NCBI RefSeq assembly: GCF_000472865.1
Contig: NZ_AXAP01000041.1
Coordinates: 404-64,403 of the forward strand
DNA: 64,000 nt
Direction: 5' to 3'
From: Bradyrhizobium elkanii WSM2783
Lineage (GTDB): Bacteria; Pseudomonadota; Alphaproteobacteria; Rhizobiales; Xanthobacteraceae
The notes under the pieces are model-generated. The model was given only the letters and a program-made list of their open reading frames with translations. It had not been told where the DNA came from and did not search any database. Position numbers and translations under genes: made by a program. Each line of letters opens with the position of its first letter. Positions within the stretch are counted from its first letter, which is position 1. Below are positions 1 through 7,908 of this stretch, in pieces.

Positions 1-213
1 GCGGATGGCTGCAATCAGGCTCGGTTTGCCGACGATGTTCATCACCCGTGTGAGGTTATAGGCGAGAACATGCAGCGCCATCTCAGCGGCTACATTCCGT
101 AGGCGCTTCATCAGGAAGTGGGTCACACCCATACGGGCTTTGATCGTGCCGAAGGGATGCTCGACCGTCTCGCGCCGCGTCCGCATGGCGTCGGGATTGG
201 AATCGAGCCGGAA
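1..213 (-). pseudogene. IS1182-like transposase, C-terminal remnant
   Basis: Reading leftwards from about position 213, one open frame gives the conserved C-terminal block of IS1182-type DDE transposases, including RRETVEHPFGTIKARMG and MALHVLAYNLTRVMN. The frame runs off the left edge, so the true 3' end is outside the window. Upstream of about 213 similarity stops abruptly at a short repeat element, so the N-terminal part with the first catalytic residues is missing on this side. No start codon or terminal inverted repeat is visible. It is a dead fragment unless the remaining part lies elsewhere. Confidence 0.75.
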
Positions 214-216
214 GCG

Positions 217-284
217 GGGACCCGGGACCCGTAACCACAGGCGTTTGTCGCGTGTCCCCGCTTCGCGGGGACGACAGCGGGGAT
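217..284. repeat. Short dispersed repeat at the edge of the transposase remnant
   Basis: This stretch contains the hairpin GTCCCCGCTTCGCGGGGAC next to CCGTAACCACAG. A similar block in the opposite orientation occurs at about 21761-21796 (GTGGTTATGGATCCC then CTTTCGCAGGGACGACA). It marks the point where the transposase fragment loses coding similarity. Confidence 0.5.
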
Positions 285-418
285 GCCGCCAGCGTGGCAG
301 AAAAATCACAGCCGGCCAACCAGTTGCATGCGGCTCATCGGCACGTATTGCCTGCCGACCGTCTTGGATTCACTCTTGGTTGCACGCACCTGCATGAGTC
401 ACGGGAAGGAGCCCCGGA

Positions 419-2008
419 ATGAAAAGGGCGCGGAATCTCGTTCTCGGAATAATGGCCGGCCTGATGGCCATCGGCGGCGCCCAGGCTGCGGATCTGCCGG
501 TCAAGGCGAAGGCCGTCGAATATGTGAAGGCCTGCTCGCTGTACGGCGCGGGCTTCTTCTTCATTCCGGGCACCGACACCTGCATCAAGCTCGGCGGCTA
601 TGTGCGTGCCGACGTCACCTTCAACGGCGGCGCCGCCCACGGCCAGCCGGCGTGGAATGGCGATGCTGGGCAGCGGAACCGTTATTTCGATTATTTCGTC
701 GACCGCTCGCGCATGGTGCTGACGGTCGATACCCGCACCGCCACCGAATATGGCGTGGTCCGCACCTTCGCTTCGAGCAAATTCCAGTTCACCACGCTGG
801 GGGGCAGCACCTTCAACCCGAACTCGATCAACGGCTCGCTTCCTGTCGCGAACTCGAACCTGCTCGACACCCCCGGCGGCGGCTATGTCGCCATCTATGA
901 TCTCTTCGTCCAGTTCGCGGGATTCACCTTCGGCAAGTCAGCGTCCGCCTATGCGTCGCCCTGGCAGGGCACGCCGGGCAACAACTCGTCGTTCCTGCTG
1001 GGTGGCCAAAGCGGTGACAATAGCGGTGCCAACAACATCCAGTACACCGCGGACTTCGGCAACGGCGTGACCGGCAGCATCGGACTTGACGATCCTACCG
1101 TGTGGGACCGCACCGCCGTCTACAATCTGTCGCTGGCGCTGAATGCCACTTTGAACACCGGCAACGCCTATGCCGGCGTTCATGCCCCCGAGGTCGTCGG
1201 CAATATCCGCGTCGATCAGGCCTGGGGCCTGTTCCAGATTTCCGCAGCGGCGCATGAGGTGAACGCCTCCTACAACGTCCTCAACACCGCTGGCGCGCCG
1301 GCCGGCGCAGTCGGCTTGCCGGGTGCGGCGCCGACTGCGTTGTCGGAGATCAGCGGTCACCCCGACACCAGATGGGGTGGCGCGGTGATGGCCGCCCTGC
1401 AAATCAAGAACCTGCCGACCGGCACTGCCGATGACATCAAGCTCGATGCGAGCTACGCCAAGGGAGCCACGAAATACATCATCGGAACGGATTCGACCTC
1501 GCCGAGCTTTGCGATGTTCGGCGGCTCCAGCAATCCGGCGGCCTATCAGAGCATCGGCTTCGGCGCCACCACCGATGCGGTTTACCTGCCGGTCGCAGCC
1601 GGCGGCGACGGATCGCTGCATCTGACCGAGGCCTTTGGCGTCCGCGGCGCATTCAATCACAACTGGGATCCGTACTGGTCGACGAGCCTCTATGGCAGCT
1701 ATTCGGTGGTCCGCTACGACGGCACGGCCAAGGCATTCATCTGCGCCAACTACACCACGCCGGCCAAGGCGGTGAGCGCCGACTATGTCTGCAATCCCGA
1801 CTTCAACGTCTCGCAACTCGGCACGGTGACCCGCTGGACACCCGTCAAGAACCTGACCTTCTCGGCGGAAGTGCAGTGGTTTCACCTCGACCAGAAATTC
1901 CAAGGCTCTGCGGTCCTCGGGGCGGCAGCTCCGAAGCCTGCGACGCGCTACGAGTTCAAGGACCAGGATGCTGTCCATCTGGAGCTTCGCGTTCAGCGAA
2001 ACTTCTGA
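419..2008 (+). CDS. Outer-membrane porin (Rhizobiales Porin_2 type)
   Basis: A 529-residue beta-barrel porin, expected to form a general diffusion channel in the outer membrane. Residues 1-23 are a signal peptide ending AQA, followed by ADLPVKAKAVEYVKACS, the hallmark N-terminus of Bradyrhizobium/Rhodopseudomonas porins, and the YGAGFFFIPGTDTCIKLGGY block that starts the barrel. The protein ends in a C-terminal aromatic (QRNF), the usual outer-membrane assembly signal. An AAGGAG ribosome site at 407-412 fixes the ATG. Length is typical of the family. It lies between an IS remnant and another outer-membrane protein gene. Substrate specificity cannot be read from the sequence. Confidence 0.95.
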   Translation: MKRARNLVLGIMAGLMAIGGAQAADLPVKAKAVEYVKACSLYGAGFFFIPGTDTCIKLGGYVRADVTFNGGAAHGQPAWNGDAGQRNRYFDYFVDRSRMVLTVDTRTATEYGVVRTFASSKFQFTTLGGSTFNPNSINGSLPVANSNLLDTPGGGYVAIYDLFVQFAGFTFGKSASAYASPWQGTPGNNSSFLLGGQSGDNSGANNIQYTADFGNGVTGSIGLDDPTVWDRTAVYNLSLALNATLNTGNAYAGVHAPEVVGNIRVDQAWGLFQISAAAHEVNASYNVLNTAGAPAGAVGLPGAAPTALSEISGHPDTRWGGAVMAALQIKNLPTGTADDIKLDASYAKGATKYIIGTDSTSPSFAMFGGSSNPAAYQSIGFGATTDAVYLPVAAGGDGSLHLTEAFGVRGAFNHNWDPYWSTSLYGSYSVVRYDGTAKAFICANYTTPAKAVSADYVCNPDFNVSQLGTVTRWTPVKNLTFSAEVQWFHLDQKFQGSAVLGAAAPKPATRYEFKDQDAVHLELRVQRNF

Positions 2009-2262
2009 CGGTCATTCTTCAAACAGTTTTCGTAAGGCGCAAATCAGCGGCGCTATGCAGAATCGGCAAAACCACCAAGTATTTTCAGCCAGGAAATTGT
2101 GACATGGAAGGCACAGTCTCTCGCTAAGGATGCACAGGTTGCGAAAGCGTCGATCACACGTAGACGCGCTGTGGTAGCGTTTCCTCGTTTCCGGTCCCTC
2201 GCATGCCGGATCGTTCTTCGGCTGTGACGGAGGAGCGGTGGAATAAAAGGGGGGCTTGGCGG

Positions 2263-3339
2263 ATGAAGGGCGGGAAATCGATATCGACGGCCGGTTTTGT
2301 CTGCCGGTTGAGTGCGGCAATTGCGACCTTACTTGTGCTTCCCTATGATGTGGCGCGGGCCGATGAAGGCGGCATCAGCTTTTGGATACCCGGCTTCTTC
2401 GGTAGCCTCGCGGCTACCCCCCAACAGCCGGGTTGGTCGATAACTTCGATTTACTATCGCACGCAGGTTTCTGCCGGCGGTGACGTGGCGCGGGCACGGG
2501 AGATCACGATCGGTGGCATTCCCGCAAATCTGACGGCCACCGTCAACGCCAGGGTCAACGCAACCGCCAATCTCGGCTTGGTGGCCCCTACCTACACTTT
2601 TGAGACACCCGTGCTGGGCGCGCAGGCCTCTGCCGTCCTGTTAACAGCTTACGGCAACAACTCGACATCACTTGCGGGACAACTCACGGGAACGCTGACG
2701 ACGCCGGGCGGCGCGTTCCCCTTCTCGCGGTTCGACAGCATCGATAGCTCGCTAACCGCATTTGGCGATCTGATCCCGTTCTTCCAGTTGAAGTGGAATT
2801 CCGGCGTTCACAACTACATGACCTACATCACCGGGGACATTCCGGTCGGGGCCTACGAGTCATCCCGCCTTGCAAATCTGGGGCTCGGGCACTGGGCGAT
2901 CGACGCCGGCGGCGGCTACACCTATTTCGACCCGAAGACTGGGCACGAAGCTTCGGCGGTGCTTGGATTCACCTACAACTTCATCAACCCCGCTACGCAA
3001 TATCAGAGTGGCGTCGACATGCACCTCGACTGGGGCGTGTCGCAATTCCTGACCAAGCAGTGGCAGGTCGGCCTCGTGGGTTACGTCTACCAGCAGCTCG
3101 GCTGTGACAGCGGCTCCGGCAATCGTGTCGGCTGCTTCCAGTCGCGGGTGGTCGGCGCCGGACCGCAGCTGGGCTATATCTTTCCGGTCGGCGACATGCA
3201 GGGCTATCTCAATCTGAAGGCCTACGGCGAATTCGCCAATGAAAATCGGCCAGCGGGCTGGAACATCTGGCTGACGTTCAATCTGTCACCTGCGGCGCCA
3301 ACGCCGCCTGCGCCCACAAGGCCGAGGATAACGAAATAG
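2263..3339 (+). CDS. SphA/MetA-type outer-membrane protein (phenol-degradation transporter-like)
   Basis: A 358-residue secreted protein resembling the Phenol_MetA_deg / SphA family of outer-membrane proteins. After a signal peptide (about residues 1-33, ending near ARADEG) comes GGISFWIPGFFGSLAA, then alternating beta-strand sequence with many aromatics, and a proline-rich C-terminus. The ATG at 2263 is preferred to an in-frame ATG at 2203 because it follows an AAAGGGGGG site and begins a normal signal peptide (Lys, then a hydrophobic core). Members often lie near aromatic-degradation genes; none are adjacent here, so the substrate is unknown. Confidence 0.8.
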   Translation: MKGGKSISTAGFVCRLSAAIATLLVLPYDVARADEGGISFWIPGFFGSLAATPQQPGWSITSIYYRTQVSAGGDVARAREITIGGIPANLTATVNARVNATANLGLVAPTYTFETPVLGAQASAVLLTAYGNNSTSLAGQLTGTLTTPGGAFPFSRFDSIDSSLTAFGDLIPFFQLKWNSGVHNYMTYITGDIPVGAYESSRLANLGLGHWAIDAGGGYTYFDPKTGHEASAVLGFTYNFINPATQYQSGVDMHLDWGVSQFLTKQWQVGLVGYVYQQLGCDSGSGNRVGCFQSRVVGAGPQLGYIFPVGDMQGYLNLKAYGEFANENRPAGWNIWLTFNLSPAAPTPPAPTRPRITK

Positions 3340-3585
3340 AAGCGCTGGTGCCAACCCATGACTCGTGCAAGCGCCGCGCAATTGGGGCTTGGACGTTCCG
3401 AATCTGCATAGTCAACACTGCGAACCTAACATTAGTTTTGCAGGGTTCGTGTAGTCAAAGCGGCCAACTACGCAATCAAGAGGCGGAGCATTCCTTTTTG
3501 GTGCAGCCTCGCGACAACCAAGTGAACGTTGCAGACACATCGTTCACGAGGTGGGAGAAAACTGCGCAAGCGTCTGCTGGCACCC

Positions 3586-4215
3586 ATGAGCATGTCTGAC
3601 CCAGAGTTAGATTCGATCATGATGCGTCGCTGCATCGCTCTCGCCCAATCCGCGGGTCAAAGCGGGGAATACCCGTTTGCGGCCGTCATCGCTCGGCGAG
3701 GCCAGTTCGTTTGCGAATCCCTCAACATGGTCAAGGTCGAACGTGACGTTACGCGACACGCCGAAATGGTTGCAATTGCCTTAGCCCAGAAGACGCTCCG
3801 TGCGACCAGCCTCGATGATTGCACGCTCTATTCAACCGTTGAGCCTTGTGCGATGTGTTCTTATGCGATCCGCGAAACCCGGATAGGGCGAGTGGTATTC
3901 AGCTTGCGGTCACCGCTCATGGGCGGACACTCGCGATGGAAAGTTCTGACCGACAGCAATTTGTCCGCGACATTGCCGGAAGTGTTCGCCCCGCCACCCG
4001 TCGTCCTGTCCGGATACTTGCAAGATGACGTTCAGATGGTGTTTCAAAAGCGAAATCCGCTGAGCTGGCGATTTATCAAAGCGCGAAAGATCTTCGTGGC
4101 GAGTTCGGATGCTGAAGACGTCAGCATTTTGCGCACCAAATCGCGGCTTGGCCGTTGGACCGGCGTCGGAAACTTGGTCAGGGCTATGGTTTTGGATCGC
4201 CTTTGGCGAAGCTAG
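3586..4215 (+). CDS. Nucleoside/cytosine deaminase-fold protein
   Basis: A 209-residue zinc-dependent deaminase of the cytidine/deoxycytidylate (TadA/GuaD-like) superfamily. The two zinc motifs are present: H58-A-E60 in RHAEMVAIA and P87-C88-x-x-C91 in EPCAMCSYA, with the substrate-loop segment YPFAAVI upstream. The core ends near residue 130; about 75 further residues have no recognised domain. The start is uncertain: ATG 3586 and ATG 3592 are both possible and neither has a strong ribosome site; an ORF from 3529 exists. Base composition is less GC-rich than the housekeeping genes to the right, consistent with acquisition. Substrate not predictable; guanine, cytosine or a modified nucleoside are all possible. 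Confidence 0.8.
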   Translation: MSMSDPELDSIMMRRCIALAQSAGQSGEYPFAAVIARRGQFVCESLNMVKVERDVTRHAEMVAIALAQKTLRATSLDDCTLYSTVEPCAMCSYAIRETRIGRVVFSLRSPLMGGHSRWKVLTDSNLSATLPEVFAPPPVVLSGYLQDDVQMVFQKRNPLSWRFIKARKIFVASSDAEDVSILRTKSRLGRWTGVGNLVRAMVLDRLWRS

Positions 4216-4318
4216 AGCATGATCCGGAAAAGTGTGAAGCGGATTTCCGAGAAGATCATGCTCTCAAATAAAGAGCTAAAGCGGGATGACGATTCGAAGA
4301 AAAGTCATCCCGCTTTAG
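4215..4318. repeat. Two stacked palindromic intergenic repeats
   Basis: 4215-4263 is bounded by GAGCATGATC and GATCATGCTC and contains GATCCGGAAAAG; the same element recurs at 14579-14627 and, diverged, at 47372-47416. Directly after it, 4276-4290 (CTAAAGCGGGATGAC) and 4304-4318 (GTCATCCCGCTTTAG) form perfect 15-bp arms around a 13-base loop. They sit between the convergent deaminase and hypothetical genes, where a hairpin could end transcription from either side. Confidence 0.75.
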
Positions 4319-4352
4319 GGATCGACGTTTCCTCGCTGCCGCAATACACAGC

Positions 4353-4721
4353 CTAGTTCGGCGCCTTTTTCTTTCTGCTCGCGCCCCTCAAAGCAGTGGT
4401 CGAGGTCGTGATCGATCCATTGCTCATCTGCAGACAGGTCAAGAGATCGACATAGCTGGGGTCGCCGGCGGCCGTCGCCTCTCCCTCACACTGGACTCTG
4501 ATGGTCGGGGAATACGAAAGCCAAATCGTGTCCAATTGCTGACGCGCTGAGTTCTCATCGCTCATACACTTATCGAAGGTTTGAGGTAAGGCTAAACCCA
4601 TCGCCTTATCCGCTTCCACCGACCCTCTGCAGGTAGCTTCGACATTGAGTTTTGGGAAGGCCTCGGAAATGGGCGTCACCAATTGAGTAGCCGCCATCAC
4701 GGCCATGATTGCTGGGTGCAT
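4353..4721 (-). CDS. Hypothetical secreted protein with four cysteines
   Basis: A 122-residue protein of unknown function. The first 21 or so residues are short and hydrophobic (MHPAIMAVMAATQLVTPISEA), compatible with a signal peptide although no clear positive N-region is present. Four cysteines occur in the mature part (CRG, KCM, QCE, TCL), which could form two disulfides in the periplasm. The C-terminus is basic (SRKKKAPN). The ATG at 4721 follows AAGGAC at good spacing. The nearest neighbours are unrelated small genes. No domain recognised. Confidence 0.6.
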   Translation of the reverse strand: MHPAIMAVMAATQLVTPISEAFPKLNVEATCRGSVEADKAMGLALPQTFDKCMSDENSARQQLDTIWLSYSPTIRVQCEGEATAAGDPSYVDLLTCLQMSNGSITTSTTALRGASRKKKAPN

Positions 4722-5072
4722 GGGATGTCCTTTCCTTACAAGAACATTCGGATCGTACTGTGCATCCTCCGTGAAAAGTCGGGAGGCGCAGGTTCAGCAA
4801 GTTTACGTCATACGCTGGTCGCGGGGCGGCTGGGCGTCAGAATGCCGGCGACCTCCAACAGCGTCGGCATTATCAGAGTGCGGGCAGGCGACTATGCGAA
4901 TTCGGCAGTCGAGCGATCGTCCAGGCTGGACCGCCGACCCGGTGCGCCAACTGACTGTCTTAAGAGCCCCGGTTGACCGCGCAACGAGCCGACGTCGCGA
5001 TCTTCGGCCATGGGCCCAACAGGCGACATTCGCGAAATGGCGAAATGAAAGAGGCTGCCGACTGACGCGGCC
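4722..5072. other. Gene-free stretch with a duplicated 3'-flank element
   Basis: No credible gene was found; overlapping ORFs here lack ribosome sites and family resemblance. The right end, 5012-5075, is a diverged copy of 6521-6575: both begin GGGCCAACAGG or a near variant, share ACATTCG and GAAATGAA, and end in a GGCGGCCTT-like hairpin directly against the stop codon of a minus-strand small gene. Confidence 0.5.
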
Positions 5073-5291
5073 TTACCGAAGGCCAATCCGGATAACAGCC
5101 AATTCCGCGATCTCTCGCGGCTCGCTAATGCCTGTCGCGCGGACGTCGATAACCTTGCGAGCGACCATATCGCAAAACGGGTCGTTACGATCAACCACGC
5201 CCAGCAAGTTGAGAGCGTGGTTGAAGGCCTTGTTCAAGAGCTCGATTTCTTCCGGCGCGCACTTGTTTTTCAACAGCCGATTGATTGGCAT
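5073..5291 (-). CDS. Small conserved hypothetical protein
   Basis: A 72-residue predicted helical protein starting MPINRLLKNKCAPEEIELLN, then HALNLLGVVDRNDPFCDMVARKVID and ending in an E-I-A-E-L-A-V helix. I recognise this as a small protein that recurs in Bradyrhizobium genomes; no function is known to me. The ATG at 5291 has a GGGGCGGGA ribosome site, better than the ATG at 5315. Its 3' end abuts the element shared with the 6575 gene, so the two small genes share downstream sequence although their proteins do not look alike. Confidence 0.7.
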   Translation of the reverse strand: MPINRLLKNKCAPEEIELLNKAFNHALNLLGVVDRNDPFCDMVARKVIDVRATGISEPREIAELAVIRIGLR

Positions 5292-5542
5292 TGTCCCGCC
5301 CCACAGCCGACGCAAACAAAACCATACCCCTTCTTATAGCACTGGATTTTGGCTGACGGCCGGAGAAACGCGGAAGGAGCACTGACACTTCACGAAGATG
5401 TGCTGCGTTCCGTCACTTGGATCGACGTCAAAATAAGGATGGCTCGCCAAGCGACCGCCAGGCGCCCCTCGTATGCTGGGACGATATTCTTGTTGTGGCG
5501 TTCGCGATAGCAAATTCGCATTCCCAAGCGCATACTCGGAGC

Positions 5543-5734
5543 ATGGCGACAATTGTTCAATGCAATTGCGGCGCCGAGTACAGGCGTACCGAAGAGAAGT
5601 TCTTGATGCCGCATACGGGTGCCGCGATCTGCGCGGTCTGCGGAGCCGCGCTGGAATCGTGGTCGGAATGCACCCACGTTCCCATATATGAACTTATTGA
5701 GCGTCCAGACAGAAAGCCGGAATCCCCAGCTTGA
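5543..5734 (+). CDS. Small zinc-ribbon protein
   Basis: A 63-residue protein with CNCG at residues 7-10 and CAVCG at about 30-34, a spacing that suits a single treble-clef zinc ribbon; a further Cys lies near residue 43. The sequence between includes YRRTEEKFLMPHTG. It resembles small uncharacterised zinc-finger-like proteins of Rhizobiales. The ATG at 5543 is preferred over the longer reading from 5417 because the upstream part is not protein-like. Function unknown; such proteins often bind nucleic acid or another protein. No operon partner on this strand. Confidence 0.65.
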   Translation: MATIVQCNCGAEYRRTEEKFLMPHTGAAICAVCGAALESWSECTHVPIYELIERPDRKPESPA

Positions 5735-5837
5735 CAGGCGAAATCCCCTCTCGTGTCCGCTCCTGGTCCAAGAAGATACATGGCTACAGCACTGAGGTGC
5801 GCGCCATGCCCGAGACGTTAACGAGGTTCGTTTCAGC

Positions 5838-6065
5838 TCAGATGACAGCTCCGGCCAGCAAGAAAGCACCGCCGAGCGCGACCAGCGCAAGTCCAGGCCA
5901 ATTGGCTTTGATTTCGAAGCCGCTACCCGGTCTTTCTGGTTCCAGTGTGTCACGCCCGGAGCGAAGCAGCCTTCCGCCGCTTAATCGACCTCGCCAGATT
6001 GGCTGAAAGACCATCTGGAGCACGCCGCCGAAAACAAACAGCACACCAAGCCATATGAGGGTCAT
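5838..6065 (-). CDS. Small two-helix membrane protein
   Basis: A 75-residue protein with a hydrophobic segment at residues 1-20 (MTLIWLGVLFVFGGVLQMVF), a polar middle rich in Arg and Gly, and a second hydrophobic segment at about 56-75 that runs to the C-terminus. Both ends would therefore sit in or near the inner membrane. The ATG at 6065 follows GGAG at normal distance. No family recognised. It is one of a run of tiny genes in 4.3-6.8 kb with no shared function visible. Confidence 0.6.
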   Translation of the reverse strand: MTLIWLGVLFVFGGVLQMVFQPIWRGRLSGGRLLRSGRDTLEPERPGSGFEIKANWPGLALVALGGAFLLAGAVI

Positions 6066-6224
6066 GCTAGTCTCCTGCACCAGTGAACGCCGAGAGGTCG
6101 CTCCGCCGAGAACCGTCGCCCATTTGTGTTGGTTGGTGCCCTGGAAGCCGAGGCCGCGCACCGCATATTGGTTGCGGATCATGCTCTCCGAAGTTCAGGC
6201 TATGCCAATACTAACGCATCCTGC

Positions 6225-6407
6225 TTAGTCTTCGTCTGGCTCGCGGATGACCGGCGATTCGTCGGCTCCGTTCTCTTCGTCATCCTGGTCGTCGTCCGCG
6301 TCCTCTTCGTCGTCATCAGGATCTCGGGGCGGCATCGTGTTGCCTATGATCGCGGAGACACACCAGTCGATCCTGGTCGGAACTAGCTCACGGATTTGTA
6401 GGATCAT
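6225..6407 (-). CDS. Small highly acidic protein
   Basis: A 60-residue protein with a normal first half (MILQIRELVPTRIDWCVSAI) and a second half that is almost all Asp/Glu from PPRDPDDD to the C-terminal REPDED. I have seen this layout repeatedly in Bradyrhizobium annotation, always as hypothetical. The ATG at 6407 has a strong GAGGAG site. The acidic tail could bind divalent cations or a basic partner, which is inference only. It is soluble, with no signal peptide. Confidence 0.65.
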   Translation of the reverse strand: MILQIRELVPTRIDWCVSAIIGNTMPPRDPDDDEEDADDDQDDEENGADESPVIREPDED

Positions 6408-6545
6408 GTTGTTGCTCCTCGGATGTAACCCTGAGGCATTTTACCTCTTTCTCGGAGTTGGGTCAGGCGCGGCTCGCGTAGCGGCGGCTCTTGGTGCAAA
6501 GCGGACCCACGAGTCTGAGAAGGGCCAACAGGTAACATTCGAAAT

Positions 6546-6574
6546 GAAGGAGGCCGCCTACTGAGGCGGCCTTC
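6546..6574 (-). terminator. Hairpin directly downstream of the 6575 gene
   Basis: AGGCCGCC and GGCGGCCT form 8-bp arms around a 6-base loop (TACTGA). On the minus strand it begins next to the stop codon of the 65-residue gene and is followed by a weak T/C-rich tract, so it may act as a terminator. A less perfect copy is at about 5050-5075 after the 5073 gene. Confidence 0.5.
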
Positions 6575-6772
6575 TTACTTCGGCGGCTGCAGTCCGGGCG
6601 ACATTATCCAATCAATCATGTGAGAAGCTGTTTCGGCTTGCCGAGCTTTGCGAACAAGTCGCTGTCTCTTGTAGCCGGGCGGGATGCCCTGGGCCTGCCT
6701 CGCCAGACGCTGTGCCTGGTCCGCGAGCATTTCTTCCAAAGTCGTGTTCCTGAAGCGACGACGCTTGATCAT
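6575..6772 (-). CDS. Small conserved basic protein
   Basis: A 65-residue, charged, probably helical protein beginning MIKRRRFRNTTLEEMLADQA, with repeated Ala/Arg/Gln heptad-like stretches and the C-terminal block RKARQAETASHM then SPGLQPPK. This C-terminal block is familiar from a widespread Rhizobiales family of unknown function. The ATG at 6772 is chosen because GGAGGAGCGC lies just upstream; an ATG at 6784 would put that site inside the gene. No partner gene nearby. Confidence 0.7.
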   Translation of the reverse strand: MIKRRRFRNTTLEEMLADQAQRLARQAQGIPPGYKRQRLVRKARQAETASHMIDWIMSPGLQPPK

Positions 6773-7292
6773 GCGCTCCTCCATGTTGTGCAGGCGGGAG
6801 CGCAATCGGTCTCTCAGCCACCGGGCGCCTACGGAGCCCCCGTGTTTTTGCCGGTGATGCCAATATAACGGGCTGTCGTAGCGAAGGTTGCTAATCTCCT
6901 TCAAACCCCGTGGGTCATTTGCGGCGATTGGTTGCGTCTGGCCACGTCCGACCCACCCTTTGCAGCCGACGCTGGGTCGAGTGTTGCGTTGGTCGGATAG
7001 GAGCAAATAGGCGACGTAGCAGTGAAGCCGACGATACGGCCCGCTCCAAGCTCGGCCCGCTTTGCATCTGAAAGTGGACGTTGGCGGGTCCAAGCGGCTG
7101 AACCTTTGAAACCGGCATCCTGTTTTCGCTACGGCCTGCTTCGCTTCGAGCGCAACGACGATGTGGCCGCTTTGGGCGCGACAAATCAACCCGACGGGCA
7201 AATCACCGAAAGTCTGTCCATCCCTCGCACGAAAAATAATCCGCTTTCGCCGTCGGGCAAATCAGTGATTTAACTCCGCGCGTCTCACCCGA

Positions 7293-7342
7293 GAGAGGGG
7301 CGGGTCGCGATCGTCACGAACGTTGCGGTGAGATGCGGTGGA
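7293..7342. repeat. 50-bp repeat, copy 1
   Basis: About 50 bp beginning GAGAGGGGCGGGTCGCGATC and ending GGTGAGATGCGGTGGA. It matches 17362-17410 with a handful of differences, in the same orientation. Both copies are in gene-free repeat clusters. Confidence 0.7.
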
Positions 7343-7689
7343 CGCGGCTGTTGCGAGCGACGAACGCAACATCAGCGGACGGCGAAGTCGTGTGGTCCTG
7401 GCGCCCCGACGCTGGCGCTAAGCTTCTTGTGAAGTGACGGTGGCAAAAGAGCCCGGTCACCGGGGAGAGCACGAAGTAAGTCGTAAACCATCGCGCAGGG
7501 AAAGCCGGAATGCTTCGGTTGAACCTGTGGTCCTACCCCCGTGCTTTTTGTTGCACGGGACCCATGGGTGCAACCGGCACCCGGCTTTCCCTGCGCCCTC
7601 TGTTCGATGAGAGGGTGAAACGAACGCAAAGCTCGGGCGCAATGCGCCGCGAGAACGCGGACTCACATCCGCTGTTTGACTCAGACGTA

Positions 7690-7771
7690 GTATGGGTAGA
7701 GCGAAGCGAAACCCATCCTTGGTGCCGCTTGCTCCATCGCGATGGGTTTCGCTTCGCTCTACCCATCCTAC
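7690..7771. repeat. Palindromic repeat (GGGTAGAGCGAAGCGAAACCC family)
   Basis: The left arm at 7693-7717 (GGGTAGAGCGAAGCGAAACC then CATC) is repeated as its reverse complement at 7741-7766, leaving a loop of about 23 bases. A related, less perfect copy is at 21820-21888. Likely a miniature dispersed palindrome able to fold in transcripts. Confidence 0.8.
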
Positions 7772-7813
7772 AGGCCCGCTGTTTGAAATTTGAATCAGGC
7801 CTGCGCCGACGTC

Positions 7814-7881
7814 GTAGGGTGGGCAAAGCGACTTGTCTGCCGTAGCTCAACGAGTGAAGGTGGAAGCGTGCCCACCATCAC
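7814..7881. repeat. Palindromic repeat with GGGTGGGCAAAGCG / CGTGCCCACC ends
   Basis: An element starting at CGTAGGGTGGGCAAAGCG and closing at GCGTGCCCACCATC. The ends are complementary over about 8 bp. It ends about 28 bp from the stop codon of the minus-strand flavoprotein gene, so it lies in that gene's 3' flank. I recognise it as a recurrent Bradyrhizobium intergenic element. Confidence 0.5.
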
Positions 7882-7908
7882 GAGCGGTGCGCCAGCTCCT
7901 TGAGCACT

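Larger units (their letters stand above)
6773..7908. other. Gene-free block made of repeat elements
   Basis: No supported gene in about 1.1 kb. From about 7037 the sequence is a mosaic: 7037-7080 (GCCCGCTCCAAGCTCGGCC then CGCTTTGCATCTGAAAGTGG) recurs, diverged, at about 14700-14745. 7175-7342 resembles a non-coding segment common in Bradyrhizobium intergenic regions. 7400-7666 carries a minus-strand open frame often misannotated as a gene. 7690-7771 and 7814-7881 are palindromic elements. ORFs across this block are probably spurious. Confidence 0.6.

Noticed and set aside
4705..5385. 226-residue plus-strand ORF across two small minus-strand genes
   Set aside because: It covers the 5073-5291 gene in antisense and a duplicated 3' element; its sequence is Arg/Ser-rich without domain or ribosome site.
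7457..7666. 69-residue minus-strand ORF containing SFAFVSPSHR and GLRLTSCSPR
   Set aside because: This translation recurs in Bradyrhizobium annotation as a spurious product of an intergenic repeat, not as a conserved gene.
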